IMG/VR virus record: IMGVR_UViG_3300037245_001394 | Coordinates: 1-50,079 of that record | Source: a virus | DNA: 50,079 bases | Direction: 5' to 3' (one strand) | In this document: one piece after another, positions 8,824 to 16,879 of the stretch | Layout of the letters: each line of letters starts with the position of its first letter | Position numbering within the stretch: the first letter of the stretch is position 1 | Made by a program: the position numbers and the translations under genes | The notes under the pieces: model-generated | Told to the model about the DNA's origin: nothing | The model's database searches: none | Seen by the model: only the letters and a program-made list of their open reading frames with translations

Positions 8824-9118
8824 GTCTTGGCTCCATTCGTTTGTCGAGATCGTGTGCGACGTTGACGTAGTTTAGTGCGTCAACGTAGCTATCCTCTTTT
8901 TTGTTCACGCACAGTCTGGCGTCCTTTGCGACAGACATCATCAGCGGTACGAGCCAGCTTGGAATGCGCAGGTCTCTAACAACGGTGTCTGGTTTGTTGT
9001 GTAGTCGGATCATTGACGCCCACATACGACCCGTCTCACCGTTGATGGCCTCTTGATCTCCGTAGTCAATCTTGCGCTGGTCTCGCACTTTCTCCGCATC
9101 GTCGAAGTTGATTGTCAC
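8714..9118 (-). CDS. DUF6378-like phage protein
   Basis: The product resembles a widespread small phage family with the pattern RKIDYGDQEAINGETGRMWA and, further on, KEDSYVDALNYVNVAHDL, which I know as DUF6378; its biochemical role is not established. GTG at 9118 is chosen because GGAGGAG lies eight bases upstream; the frame is open to 9154. The C-terminal 37 residues overlap the ThyX gene. It lies among nucleotide-metabolism genes. Confidence 0.65.
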   Translation of the reverse strand: MTINFDDAEKVRDQRKIDYGDQEAINGETGRMWASMIRLHNKPDTVVRDLRIPSWLVPLMMSVAKDARLCVNKKEDSYVDALNYVNVAHDLDKRMEPRHDDGTKREPVSRAAVIHPLAGGDDVLPVDRRPDGGQ

Positions 9119-9752
9119 GGAATAGCTCCTCCATGATGTTGTCCACCTCGTCAACCAAAGGACGAATGAAGTCGTAGTTGTCCACCTTGAACGTACTGTA
9201 GTACGCCGCCATGAGTCCCGCGTGCTCCATCACACCCCAATTGCCTGCGCGAAATTCGTACAGGAAGTAGGACAGCACAGAAAGGAAGTCTGCGAACTCC
9301 ACCACTCGACCCTCCAGAGTCACTGGGTCCTTGGCAGCAGACCACCGCGCTGCCAGCACGTCGCGGTAGGTCTCGTCGTCTGTCAGTGTATCGACCAGTT
9401 GACGCATTCCTTCCGCCGCGGCCACTGTGAGGTGTCTACGCAGTTCGGGTGTCGAGTGTTTGAAGTGTCGTGGAAAGTCACCCGTTTTCGCTTCCTCCAG
9501 ATCGTGCATCAATGCTTTCTCAAGAGCGCAGGTCTTGTTGATGCCCAGCGTACCGTGTGGTGCGCATCGGTTGATCCAATCGCAGATGAACATCACATAG
9601 AGAGCAACGTAGTAGCTGTGCTCTGCCACGGATTCCCGGTTCTGAACCGGGAATGTGTTGTAGCGCGTGGTGAAACGCAGGCGTCCTACGTCGCCAAGCA
9701 GTAGGTTCTTCATGTGTAGTAGGTTCTTCATGTGCGGTAGTTTTGCGGTCAT
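9066..9752 (-). CDS. HD-domain (YfbR-like) deoxynucleotide phosphohydrolase
   Basis: The 228-residue product has the HD-superfamily metal ligands: H in SVAEHSYYVALY near residue 47, HD in ALMHDLEEAKTGD near residue 84, and a later D in VVEFADFLS near residue 150. YfbR-like enzymes dephosphorylate dNMPs; phage members often act in dUMP or modified-nucleotide supply. The N-terminus carries an exact repeat, MKNLL twice, from an 18-bp duplication that gives two start-like ATGs (9734 and 9716) besides the coupled ATG at 9752. It lies between the deoxyribosyltransferase and ThyX genes, consistent with a shared pathway. Confidence 0.8.
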   Translation of the reverse strand: MTAKLPHMKNLLHMKNLLLGDVGRLRFTTRYNTFPVQNRESVAEHSYYVALYVMFICDWINRCAPHGTLGINKTCALEKALMHDLEEAKTGDFPRHFKHSTPELRRHLTVAAAEGMRQLVDTLTDDETYRDVLAARWSAAKDPVTLEGRVVEFADFLSVLSYFLYEFRAGNWGVMEHAGLMAAYYSTFKVDNYDFIRPLVDEVDNIMEELFRDNQLRRCGESARPAQD

Positions 9753-10282
9753 GTTTGTTCACCCTTCCAGTCTGACAGTTCTCGCCAGTTTAGTTCACCC
9801 ACTACGCGCGGTCGGATGAATTTCCACAATTGTTTGAGTCCGTACGCCGTACCCACCGCTGACTGCGACAGCATAAGATTTACTTTTCGATCCTGTGAGG
9901 CGCTGAACAGCGCTACGAGTGCGCCTGCCGCCCACGCCGCGCCAATTTCCCACACAGTGCCCGCGTCTGGGACGTTGATCCGTTCTTGAAAGTGACCATT
10001 CTTCATGCGCACGATGTACTCGTCTTTTGGAAGCTCCCAATCAACGATGGCAATCATGGCGTGGCTTCGTGCGACCATGTCTGCGTTTTGTTGGAACACC
10101 CTCACGGCCTCCGCAGGGTCGCTGATCGTCACCTTGGGATTGGCTTCGTACGGCCAGAAGACGGAGAATTCCGTGTTTCTGTCGAGTACGTCCTTGACCT
10201 GCCGACACAGTTCGATCTGTGCTACGTTGAAAAAGGGACCGGCCAAGTAGATTATTGGTCGCCCGTCCGTTGACTCCTTCAT
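9749..10282 (-). CDS. Nucleoside 2-deoxyribosyltransferase-like protein
   Basis: The start IIYLAGPFF at residues 10-18 is the hallmark of the nucleoside 2-deoxyribosyltransferase fold. The family's middle segment with acidic residue is seen in AMIAIVDWELPKDEY, and the GTVWEIGAAWAAG helix carries the expected catalytic Glu near residue 113. The enzyme family transfers deoxyribose between bases or hydrolyses deoxynucleoside monophosphates. With 177 residues it is of usual length. GGAG precedes the ATG at 10282, and the stop overlaps the HD gene as ATGA. Salvage or making an unusual nucleotide are both possible. Confidence 0.82.
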   Translation of the reverse strand: MKESTDGRPIIYLAGPFFNVAQIELCRQVKDVLDRNTEFSVFWPYEANPKVTISDPAEAVRVFQQNADMVARSHAMIAIVDWELPKDEYIVRMKNGHFQERINVPDAGTVWEIGAAWAAGALVALFSASQDRKVNLMLSQSAVGTAYGLKQLWKFIRPRVVGELNWRELSDWKGEQT

Positions 10283-10297
10283 TCGTTTCTCCTTCCT

Positions 10298-10334
10298 GAC
10301 ACCGGGTGGTGCCGTGAATGGTCCACCCGGTGTC
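10298..10334 (-). terminator. 12-bp stem hairpin between SSB-like gene and deoxyribosyltransferase
   Basis: GACACCGGGTGG pairs perfectly with CCACCCGGTGTC across a 13-base loop. It follows the stop of the acidic ssDNA-binding protein gene and precedes the next ribosome binding site. There is no U-tract on the minus-strand transcript, so it may be a partial terminator, a processing site or an mRNA stabiliser rather than a strong intrinsic terminator. Confidence 0.6.
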
Positions 10335-10366
10335 CGTTGAGGGCCGTATCACGCAAGACCGGTTGG

Positions 10367-11134
10367 TTAGTCGTCGTCGTCCTCTTCGACCATGAGGATC
10401 TCGAGCTTGTCCCACGCGACTTTGATCACCTCCTTGAACTTCTTGACCTTGACTTTCACAGTCTCCTTCTTTTTCTGTACGGACTTGACGACACCCTCCA
10501 CCGTCTTTCTCTTGTGCTTGAACTTGACAGTGTCGCCCTTCTCCGGGTCGCGATCGTCGTCATCATCGTCGTCCGAGTCGTCATCGTCGTCCGAGTCGTC
10601 ATCGTCATCGTCATCATCGTCGTCCGAGTCGTCATCATCGTCGTCCGAGTCGTCATCGTCATCGTCGTCGGGCTGGTCGTCCTCAAGCAGCTTGAGCAGA
10701 CGCAGATTCTGGTACTCGCCCGCTGTCTTCAACCGGATCAGCGCGGTGGGCTTGAGCTTGCACAGATCCTTGCAGACGTCCTCCAGGTCGCCGATGTCGA
10801 GCTCGTCTGCGTTGTCAACTCCGAGCTTCACCAGGTACATAAAGAACCACTTGAGGCTCTCTGGTCGCTCAATCTGAGCGTAGTCACGGGTGGACGAGCC
10901 CTTGCTCTCACCCTCGATGACCGTCCACTCTGACATCACTTGGAGATTGCCGCTACTGAGCGACTCCTGCACCTCCATCGCAGTCAGTCGCGCTTTGTAG
11001 CTGCCATCTTCCAGATCGATCAGGCCACTCTCCTTGCCTTCCTCCACGGCGGCAGCCCAAGTCTTTTGCAGCTTCTTCAGCCGTGCTGCGTAGCTCTTGT
11101 CCTTGCTTTTGCTTTTGCCTTTCTTGGCCAACAT
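10367..11134 (-). CDS. Probable ssDNA-binding protein with long acidic Asp/Ser tract
   Basis: The 255-residue protein has a lysine-rich N-terminus, a central region that resembles phage ssDNA-binding proteins of the DUF669 type (LEDGSYKARLTAMEVQES near residues 37-54), an Asp/Ser run of about 42 residues near 160-203, then a basic segment that looks like a small beta domain (GDTVKFKHKRKTVEGVVKSV). It ends in EEDDDD, the acidic tip by which SSBs recruit partners. Upstream AGGAG supports ATG at 11134. It lies beside the RecA-like ATPase and the nuclease. The SSB assignment is an inference from domain look and context. Confidence 0.65.
   Translation of the reverse strand: MLAKKGKSKSKDKSYAARLKKLQKTWAAAVEEGKESGLIDLEDGSYKARLTAMEVQESLSSGNLQVMSEWTVIEGESKGSSTRDYAQIERPESLKWFFMYLVKLGVDNADELDIGDLEDVCKDLCKLKPTALIRLKTAGEYQNLRLLKLLEDDQPDDDDDDDSDDDDDDSDDDDDDDDDDSDDDDDSDDDDDDDRDPEKGDTVKFKHKRKTVEGVVKSVQKKKETVKVKVKKFKEVIKVAWDKLEILMVEEDDDD
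10553..10674. repeat. Tandem repeat coding an Asp/Ser tract
   Basis: Blocks of GTCATCGTC with GTCCGAGTC interruptions recur with units of 9-24 bp. They encode SDDDDDD-like blocks in the ssDNA-binding protein. Length variation among relatives would be expected from slippage. Confidence 0.8.
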
Positions 11135-11171
11135 TCTACTCCTAACTGAAATTTCCAACAATCGAAAACAC

Positions 11172-11366
11172 CTACCCACTCGAGTCTGTGTCCGGCACCT
11201 CCAATTCTTCCGGTACGTCCATCGCGGCCGTCTCCGTAATAATCCTACGTCCTTCTTCTGGTCCGTGCAATACGCGCAACTCGTGGCGGAAGACCATCGT
11301 ATTGTCGAATTTCACCTGCAACCACGAGCGCGACAACTCACATCGATACGTTCCGGGTGTCATCAT
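11172..11366 (-). CDS. Hypothetical protein (64 aa)
   Basis: ATG at 11366 overlaps the stop of the RecA-like ATPase gene (ATGA), with GGAAGAAG upstream. The protein is beta-rich at the N-terminus (TYRCELSRSWLQVKFD) with an acidic C-terminus. It is not recognised; it may be an accessory of the neighbouring recombination proteins. Confidence 0.6.
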   Translation of the reverse strand: MMTPGTYRCELSRSWLQVKFDNTMVFRHELRVLHGPEEGRRIITETAAMDVPEELEVPDTDSSG

Positions 11367-12217
11367 GTCTTCTTCCTCTTCCTGCGATACTTCGCCTTGT
11401 CGATCTTGTTATTGAACGCTCGCTCCAACTGCCGGAAGGCAGCCTTCGCGCTGCCCTTCGCGTGTAACGTGCGGATTGGTTTGCCGTCCGTGGTGAGGAA
11501 GTGTCCGTCCAGTCGGTGTCCTGCTCCGATGCGGTCCGAGCCCTGGAGACAGAGGACACGCTCCGAGCCGGAGTAGTCGTAGGCGATCCAAGCGTCCACC
11601 AGACCACTCAACGTCTCCTCCGCCGTACGGGTCAGTGCTGGACTGAGCTTCGTCACCGTCTCACCGTCTCGCGTCTCCACTTCCTTCCAGACACTGTGGC
11701 AGATGAACCAGGTCGCGTTCGGTAAGTCGAGAAGTAGTTTCACACCGCGAGCGAACTCCGTACGCAGCGCTGACCACGCCTCACCCCACGCCACCTCCTG
11801 GGGGTGTGCGATACCGAACTTCTGGCAGATGTACGCCTGACAGTTGTGGAACCAGATGTCTACCCTGTCCACCACCACGCGATCGTACGGGAACCGACCC
11901 TTCGCTACCATCTTGTGGAGCCTCTTCAGCACGTCGAGGTAGGTCAGCCAGTCGGGGACGAGGTACTCTAGTCGCTTGAGCGTACGTTGCTCTGGATCAT
12001 GCTGGATGAAGAACACCATCTCCTCACCCTGGTTAGCGAGAGAGGTCTTGCCGACCTTCTTCTCACCGTGTAGCAGCACGCTGAAGTCTCGCAACGAGCC
12101 ACCCGGTGGCGTGTGCTTCAGCGGTAGCGACACGTCCGGTCTCTTCTGTCGTTTCTTGAGGAGCGACGGACGCAGCTTTAGCTTGCCCGTCGCTCGTGTC
12201 GAAGATACCTTCGCCAT
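11363..12217 (-). CDS. RecA-like phage ATPase (Sak4-type single-strand annealing/recombination protein)
   Basis: The 284-residue protein has a Walker A loop GEKKVGKTSL at residues 51-60, a hydrophobic strand ending in DRVD near 120 (Walker B-like), and the sensor-like strand ATWFICHSVW. This is the arrangement of phage RecA-like core NTPases (Sak4/AAA_24), which act in homologous recombination with a cognate SSB. The N-terminus and C-terminus are strongly basic. ATG at 12217 overlaps the preceding stop as TAATG. Its neighbours, a RecB-like nuclease and an SSB-like protein, fit this role. Confidence 0.8.
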   Translation of the reverse strand: MAKVSSTRATGKLKLRPSLLKKRQKRPDVSLPLKHTPPGGSLRDFSVLLHGEKKVGKTSLANQGEEMVFFIQHDPEQRTLKRLEYLVPDWLTYLDVLKRLHKMVAKGRFPYDRVVVDRVDIWFHNCQAYICQKFGIAHPQEVAWGEAWSALRTEFARGVKLLLDLPNATWFICHSVWKEVETRDGETVTKLSPALTRTAEETLSGLVDAWIAYDYSGSERVLCLQGSDRIGAGHRLDGHFLTTDGKPIRTLHAKGSAKAAFRQLERAFNNKIDKAKYRRKRKKT

Positions 12218-12429
12218 TATGACGTCCCTTTCCTTTTCCGAATTGGTAGTGGTTCCGCACACTGGTCGCAGAGGACTACCTGCGTCCGTGATTGTCCTTG
12301 CGTGAACTCCCAATCATTCTCGAACGCAGCGAGCATCGCGTCTGCGCGTGTCCCGCGCGTAACACTCACCTTGGAACACCAGTCACACTTTGCGACGTAG
12401 CTACACGTTACCGTTCGTTCGATTACCAT
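12217..12429 (-). CDS. Small zinc-binding protein (70 aa)
   Basis: Two C-x2-C pairs, CDWC near residues 15-18 and CDQC near 54-57, surround a helix (RADAMLAAFENDWEF). The pattern matches the small protein at 14612-14827 (CDDC and CRAC, with a similar Trp-containing middle), so the two are probably paralogues. Stop and next start overlap as TAATG. Function unknown. Confidence 0.7.
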   Translation of the reverse strand: MVIERTVTCSYVAKCDWCSKVSVTRGTRADAMLAAFENDWEFTQGQSRTQVVLCDQCAEPLPIRKRKGTS

Positions 12430-12439
12430 AGTATTCTCT

Positions 12440-13549
12440 CTACGCCAGTTTGTTTTGGTAGTCCATAACGGACTTCTGCTTCATCAGAGCGTCCGTGTTC
12501 CCGTACACAATCGCATCGAACACGTCACTACGCCCATACTTCGTCAGCAGCGTCAGCGGGTTCGCGTACGTTGGACGACTTCCCTCCCACCACAGCCGCA
12601 GATCCAGCATGAGCGGATCCAACCACTTCTTCCGCCATTCCTCCACTTCCCACCTACTGATCTTCAGCTGGTATCTCTGGAAGTAGTGATCCCACTTCTT
12701 CGGATTCTGTACGTCCTTCGCCACGCGCTTGAGGTAGGCGGTCAGTGTCTCTGACGAGTTGCGAATCTGACCAGGGCGACGGATGATGTTCTTGACGATC
12801 CCACACGGAACGAACTCACCTTCGAGGTACAGACTCAAAACGTAGAACATCATCTGCAAGTCTACCGGCATCGTGTCCGTGATGTCTTCTGGTTTGATGA
12901 TCTTGAGGCACTTGTTGTCGAAACCCCACGGCTCCCCGCGTCGCGTCAAGAACAGCCCATCCCGTGTACCGTTGAGCCACGTCTGCGCACCATCTGGGAA
13001 CGTGTACGGCACACGGAACCGCGTTTCCAACGACACCCAGGCGTGTGGTTTCGCAACTGCGGTCTTGACCGGGTACTTCCCGCCCTTGAAGTCACCCTCC
13101 CAGCGCTGACAGTACGCGGGTAAGACGACACTCGCCAAGCCTCGCACAAGCTCCTGCTGCTGCGTTTGGTGCATCGTCGGACGCGGGCAGTCCTTACTCC
13201 ACGCCTCTCCGTACTTTCGTAACAGACGCTTGATCTGCTTCAGCGTCGGCACCTCACCACGCTTGTAGAGCTTCTCCAACATCCAATGGATGCACGTTCC
13301 AAACGCGAAGTAGATCGGCTCCCCACGACTGCGGAAACCACACACGAGCTTCAGCCGCGCTTCTTCGAGGCTGTTCAAAAAGATGTAGAGGAGTGACGAC
13401 GACACCCCATCATCCCAGAAATTCCAAACTGAGCTATGCTTTCCTTGAAAGAGGTCTGGGTTTGGCGACGTACGCATTGCGCCTTGCGCCGTAGGGCGCT
13501 TTACTGTCGTATTCGAGGACCGCTTTCGGATTCGTGTGACCTTGGACAT
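12440..13549 (-). CDS. RecB-like PD-(D/E)XK nuclease
   Basis: The 369-residue protein shows the RecB/Cas4-type nuclease pattern: FGTCIHWMLEKLYKRG near residue 80 supplies the helix with the conserved His. GTRDGLFLT followed by GFDNKC near residues 195-215 gives the D...D-x-K catalytic set. Such phage enzymes are exonucleases working with a RecA-like or annealing protein, and that partner lies just downstream at 11363-12217. ATG at 13549 has GGAG seven bases upstream; the 5' end overlaps the UDG gene by 116 bases. Confidence 0.78.
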   Translation of the reverse strand: MSKVTRIRKRSSNTTVKRPTAQGAMRTSPNPDLFQGKHSSVWNFWDDGVSSSLLYIFLNSLEEARLKLVCGFRSRGEPIYFAFGTCIHWMLEKLYKRGEVPTLKQIKRLLRKYGEAWSKDCPRPTMHQTQQQELVRGLASVVLPAYCQRWEGDFKGGKYPVKTAVAKPHAWVSLETRFRVPYTFPDGAQTWLNGTRDGLFLTRRGEPWGFDNKCLKIIKPEDITDTMPVDLQMMFYVLSLYLEGEFVPCGIVKNIIRRPGQIRNSSETLTAYLKRVAKDVQNPKKWDHYFQRYQLKISRWEVEEWRKKWLDPLMLDLRLWWEGSRPTYANPLTLLTKYGRSDVFDAIVYGNTDALMKQKSVMDYQNKLA

Positions 13550-14111
13550 GAGCGCTCTCCAGGTGTGTGCGCGTTCCCGCCAGTAGAGTTTCTACAGTTC
13601 CCTTGTTCACAGCCGACGTGACGCCACCCTGCCGTAAGATGTAGGAGGGGTGATAAAGGGACAGCGTCGGTGTGTTCCAGTTTTCGGGATCGTAGTGAAT
13701 GCTCGCCGTGCGACCCAGCAGCACCACGAGTCGTGGCTGTACCAACGATTGCATTCTCCGTACTCGATCGCGGCACTGCCCTGCTTCGAAGGTCGTAGGT
13801 GCGCGGTTGGGAGCACCGTGTTGATCGCACGCGCGGCACGCCACGAGGTTCGTCAGGCACCATGAGTATTTCCCGCCGAGTTCGCGCAGCCAGCTATCCA
13901 ACACCTTACCGCTCTTGCCGAGGAACGGCTTACCGAGGACGTCCTCTGTCTTACCTGGACCCTCACCGATGAAGAGAATGTCAGCGGGGAGCGAACCTCG
14001 CCCGAATACGCGTAGTGTGGCGGTGTTGGCCAGCACGCATCGGTGACACTTCTTCCAGCGTTTGCGGTGCTTGTTCCACTTCTCCTGAAGTTTACGACTT
14101 GCACACTTCAT
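13434..14111 (-). CDS. Uracil-DNA glycosylase, family 4/5 type with Fe-S cysteines
   Basis: Motif 1 is GEGPGKTEDVLGKPFLG near residues 49-65 and motif 2 is YHPSYILRQGG near 154-164, both diagnostic for the family 4/5 UDGs. Cysteines in KKCHRC, and in CRAC plus a Cys 16-17 residues later, match the 4Fe-4S cluster ligands. The enzyme removes uracil (and in some relatives hypoxanthine) from DNA. The start at 14111 has GGAG. The C-terminal 40 residues beyond motif 2 are extra and overlap the nuclease gene. Its presence beside recombination genes suggests phage DNA repair. Confidence 0.85.
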   Translation of the reverse strand: MKCASRKLQEKWNKHRKRWKKCHRCVLANTATLRVFGRGSLPADILFIGEGPGKTEDVLGKPFLGKSGKVLDSWLRELGGKYSWCLTNLVACRACDQHGAPNRAPTTFEAGQCRDRVRRMQSLVQPRLVVLLGRTASIHYDPENWNTPTLSLYHPSYILRQGGVTSAVNKGTVETLLAGTRTHLESAHVQGHTNPKAVLEYDSKAPYGARRNAYVAKPRPLSRKA

Positions 14112-14631
14112 CGAGCGCTCCTTTGTTGCGTTGCAGAAACAAACCGATACCGAGTGCGTCGATGACGTCCGGCTGTTTCTTCACGCGATGGATCCAACCG
14201 TTCTGCGACGCGACACGACTAACCCGCTTCTGCGTGTGTTGCTTCGTGAGTGTCCCCTTCCAAAGTCGCACAGGTACGCGGTAGAAGCGTATTCTCTGGG
14301 AGTAGCACATACCCGCAAGTTGGCCGACCCAATACATCAGCTTGAGAATGGAACCGGACGCCTCCGCTGCTGCTGCTCGGCGTCCCTCGAAACGAGCCGG
14401 TAGTTCACAGAAAACAGTGCCGACGTCGTAGTTTGCGAATAACACCATGAGGCTGTTCAGCTGGTCATCGAGTGCGAGGTGGTAGTGGCGCTCGCGCGTC
14501 GGACCTCGCACACGCATCTGAACATTCGGACATTGATTTTTGCACTTCCACGCACGGCTGGTCCAGATGACGAGTCCCGCGCTGCGCCCCGGATCGACAC
14601 ACGCGACCGACCTACCTACCAGGTTTAGCAT
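14092..14631 (-). CDS. RuvC-like Holliday junction resolvase
   Basis: This 179-residue protein has the RNase H-fold resolvase acidic residues: D13 in VACVDPGRSAGLVIW, E near 76 in VFCELPAR, and D near 157 in QPDVIDALGIGLF. RuvC-type enzymes cut four-way junctions, here likely before packaging or during recombination. The start at 14631 has GGAGAG. It overlaps both neighbours by about 20 bases. The length is typical for the family. Confidence 0.82.
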   Translation of the reverse strand: MLNLVGRSVACVDPGRSAGLVIWTSRAWKCKNQCPNVQMRVRGPTRERHYHLALDDQLNSLMVLFANYDVGTVFCELPARFEGRRAAAAEASGSILKLMYWVGQLAGMCYSQRIRFYRVPVRLWKGTLTKQHTQKRVSRVASQNGWIHRVKKQPDVIDALGIGLFLQRNKGALDEVCKS

Positions 14632-14827
14632 CGCCGCTCTCCGCTCTGCGCGCTGCTTGCGCGCACGCTCGGCAACAGAGCACTGCTCGGAAGTCGTCGC
14701 GTAGTATGAGTGTCCAGCGATTCGTCTGTAAATACTCTACGAGCTCCGCTCGACTCTCAAAAACGGGGCCACACGCTGATGAACAGTCATCACACTCCGC
14801 GGTGAAACCGACTCCGACCTTAATCAT
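14612..14827 (-). CDS. Small zinc-binding protein (71 aa), paralogue of 12217-12429
   Basis: CDDC near residues 12-15 and CRAC near 53-56 form two zinc-knuckle pairs with NRWTLILRDDFRAVLCC between them. The layout parallels the 12217-12429 product. The ATG at 14827 overlaps the helicase stop and follows GGAG. Role unknown. Confidence 0.7.
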   Translation of the reverse strand: MIKVGVGFTAECDDCSSACGPVFESRAELVEYLQTNRWTLILRDDFRAVLCCRACAQAARRAESGDAKPGR

Positions 14828-16157
14828 GACATTCTCTCCTTCTTTTGTGGAAGTTCTCCACGATTCGCGAGGTGAACGAGCGGCTTTTCGCCCGCTTGTC
14901 TCGCAGCGCGTTTAGGATATCTTCGTCGATCGTGTCGCGAGCGACGAGGTCGATCGTCAACAGCGCGTCAGTCTTGGAAGGATGCGCGATTCGTTCCACG
15001 CTCTGCGCACGGTCTTCGAAGCTGAAGCCGTTGCCGAAGTAGATCGCGGTGGACGACACCGACAGGTTCAATCCGTACTTGCCACATTTCAGCTGCATGA
15101 GCAGCACGTCGCACTTTCGAGTCTTGAACCGGAACAGGCGGAGGTTCGCCATCGTGCGTTTTGTTCTTCCAGTCACCGCTACGCAGGAGATGTGATGTTC
15201 GTGGAGCAATTGCTCGACACCGTAGAGCTCGCGGTTGAATCGGAACCAGACGATCACCGGCTGTCCGCGCAGTTCACCCTCAAGTAGCTCCAGCAGTACG
15301 TCTGTCTTCGCGGTGTGGTGGTAGTCGCGTCCGTCCTTCTCGTAGAAGCCACCGGTTAGTTGCGCGAGCCAGGTGTCGCGGACGATGTGCAGGTTCGTCT
15401 CCGCTCCGTCCATCGTGAGCTCGTCCTCCGCCTCGTCGTAGGAACGTCGAATCTTCGGAGGTAGTGTGACGTGCCGCGTGGTAGTGAGTCGTTCGTTGTG
15501 GAGTCCGGCGCTTTTCCGGTTCAACACAAAGGCAGCGTCGTGGACTGCCTTCTTGATCCAGCGTGAAACACCCTTGTTAGGATACCAGTCGTAGCCCTGG
15601 AGTTGGTAGTAGTGCTCGTTACGGAATTGCCACCAGTTCCTTTCTCCCAGAAAGCTACCGTAAAGAAAACGGAACTGCTCGAAGAAGTCAAGCTCGCTCT
15701 CCGGGTTCGGGAGACCGGAAAGGATCGCCTTGCGTCGGACGTAGTAGAACTCACGAATGGTGGCTTTGGTGGTTTTGTTGCCTGGGTTCCTCAGTCTTGA
15801 CGATTCGTCGAGGATGACCACGTCCCAGCGTTTGTCGAAAACGACGGGCTCCTTTGTAACGAGGTGCTCGTAATTGACGATGAACCAGTCGGCCGTACTT
15901 TTCGAATAAAGCGAAGCTCGTTGCTTCGCGGTTCCTACAAGAAGGGTCGAGGAGAGTCCCTCCATAGCCAACTCCTCGACCCACACCTCCGCCACGGCAA
16001 GCGGGAGGACAACCAGCTTGCGTCCTCGTTGCCGTTCTGCCCAGCGGATGGCGACGAGAGTTTTGCCGAGCCGCATCTCCATGAACAGCGCGATTTTGTC
16101 GCGAGGCCATGCGTACTCCATTGCGGTGCGTTGATGGGAGAAGGGCTTCCGCTTCAT
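14820..16157 (-). CDS. SNF2-like DEAD/DEAH-box helicase
   Basis: The 445-residue helicase has the Q-like start KPFSHQRTAMEY, Walker A MRLGKT at residues 28-33, motif II DESS in VVILDESSRLRNP near 125, motif III-like AILSGLPNP, and C-terminal motifs in KYGLNLSVS and ERIAHPSKT. This is the compact SNF2-type helicase found in many phages beside recombination genes. It probably remodels replication or recombination intermediates. The frame is open to 16253 but ATG at 16157 begins the conserved part. Confidence 0.88.
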   Translation of the reverse strand: MKRKPFSHQRTAMEYAWPRDKIALFMEMRLGKTLVAIRWAERQRGRKLVVLPLAVAEVWVEELAMEGLSSTLLVGTAKQRASLYSKSTADWFIVNYEHLVTKEPVVFDKRWDVVILDESSRLRNPGNKTTKATIREFYYVRRKAILSGLPNPESELDFFEQFRFLYGSFLGERNWWQFRNEHYYQLQGYDWYPNKGVSRWIKKAVHDAAFVLNRKSAGLHNERLTTTRHVTLPPKIRRSYDEAEDELTMDGAETNLHIVRDTWLAQLTGGFYEKDGRDYHHTAKTDVLLELLEGELRGQPVIVWFRFNRELYGVEQLLHEHHISCVAVTGRTKRTMANLRLFRFKTRKCDVLLMQLKCGKYGLNLSVSSTAIYFGNGFSFEDRAQSVERIAHPSKTDALLTIDLVARDTIDEDILNALRDKRAKSRSFTSRIVENFHKRRRECHD

Positions 16158-16498
16158 CAGATCTCTCGTATCGTGTGTGCGCGTGTCCGGGGGGCAGACC
16201 CAGACGACCCGTACCGTAAGCGCAGTCAACTGCGCGCAGGGTCGGTTCTTCAAATTTTTTCCCGCTCGTCTGCAAAGTTGTTGACGGCACCGGCGTTCCG
16301 TCTGTGTGCCGTAACTGAGGTTTCGCCCGTTGCGCTCGCTACGCTCGAAGTCTGGTGGTGTCAGCGGGCGGCTGGCGGAGTGTGATGGCAGTCACTCGGT
16401 CTCTACAACGGGCGGCGGCCCGTGCCGGTGAGACACGAGCCGCCTGGTGGAAGGGGAAACGGAAGTCTGGTCAGCCTGCTCTACGGTGAGTGCGTCTT
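16158..16498. other. Intergenic region with near-palindromes
   Basis: I see no gene here. The stretch holds GCGCAGTCAACTGCGC at 16220-16235, which can fold with 7-bp arms, and a run of GC-rich inverted segments around 16330-16440. It separates the zinc-ribbon frameshift reading frame from the helicase gene and probably acts as a leader or partial terminator on the minus-strand transcript. Confidence 0.5.
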
Positions 16499-16879
16499 TC
16501 AGCTGTGGTAGCGGAGCCGCAGTGGATACGTCCTACCCCCTCGGCACTTCCGGCATGGACGCTGGAAAAGCCAGTCCATGCCGGACACAACACCACCACA
16601 CTTCGGACAGGTGTGCTCGCATCGACGGTGAAATTCATCGATGCAGATCGGTACGCGCCCATAGCTGCGTGTGTCGGCCACGGTGGTAAAGTATGCGCCG
16701 CGGCATCCTGGGCGGAAGCAGGATTGTCCTGCGAAAGATCCGATTGTGGGTGGATGTACATAGCGGTCTCCTGGGATATTGTTCGGACACGGGTCGCAGT
16801 CGATCTGTGGTACTACCGTGTTGCGCTGCCCTTCTTGCCCTTCTTGCCCTTCTTGCTCTTCATCGGAGGAAACCTCGTT
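16499..16879 (-). CDS. Zinc-ribbon domain reached by probable -1 frameshift
   Basis: This frame codes 126 residues with Cys pairs (CDPC, CFRPGC, CEHTCPKC, CRKC) that look like two zinc ribbons. It has no ATG or TTG and its only GTG (16681) is internal to the Cys pattern and lacks a ribosome site. The frame is entered exactly by a -1 slip at G-GGA-AAA (16885-16879) inside the upstream gene, so the likely product is a 287-residue fusion. The linker contains QEG three times, read from the same DNA that gives KKG repeats in the zero frame. Confidence 0.6.
   Translation of the reverse strand, partial: NEVSSDEEQEGQEGQEGQRNTVVPQIDCDPCPNNIPGDRYVHPPTIGSFAGQSCFRPGCRGAYFTTVADTRSYGRVPICIDEFHRRCEHTCPKCGGVVSGMDWLFQRPCRKCRGGRTYPLRLRYHS

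Noticed and set aside
10553-10674. Asp/Ser repeat as a CRISPR or regulatory array
   Set aside because: It lies in frame within a coding gene and encodes a uniform acidic tract with no spacers.
16471-16761. Reading frame starting with ATG at 16761 behind AGGAG
   Set aside because: It has a good ribosome site, but its product is low-complexity and overlaps the Cys-patterned frame almost completely. The frameshift frame has the protein-like sequence. The site might still make a short peptide.
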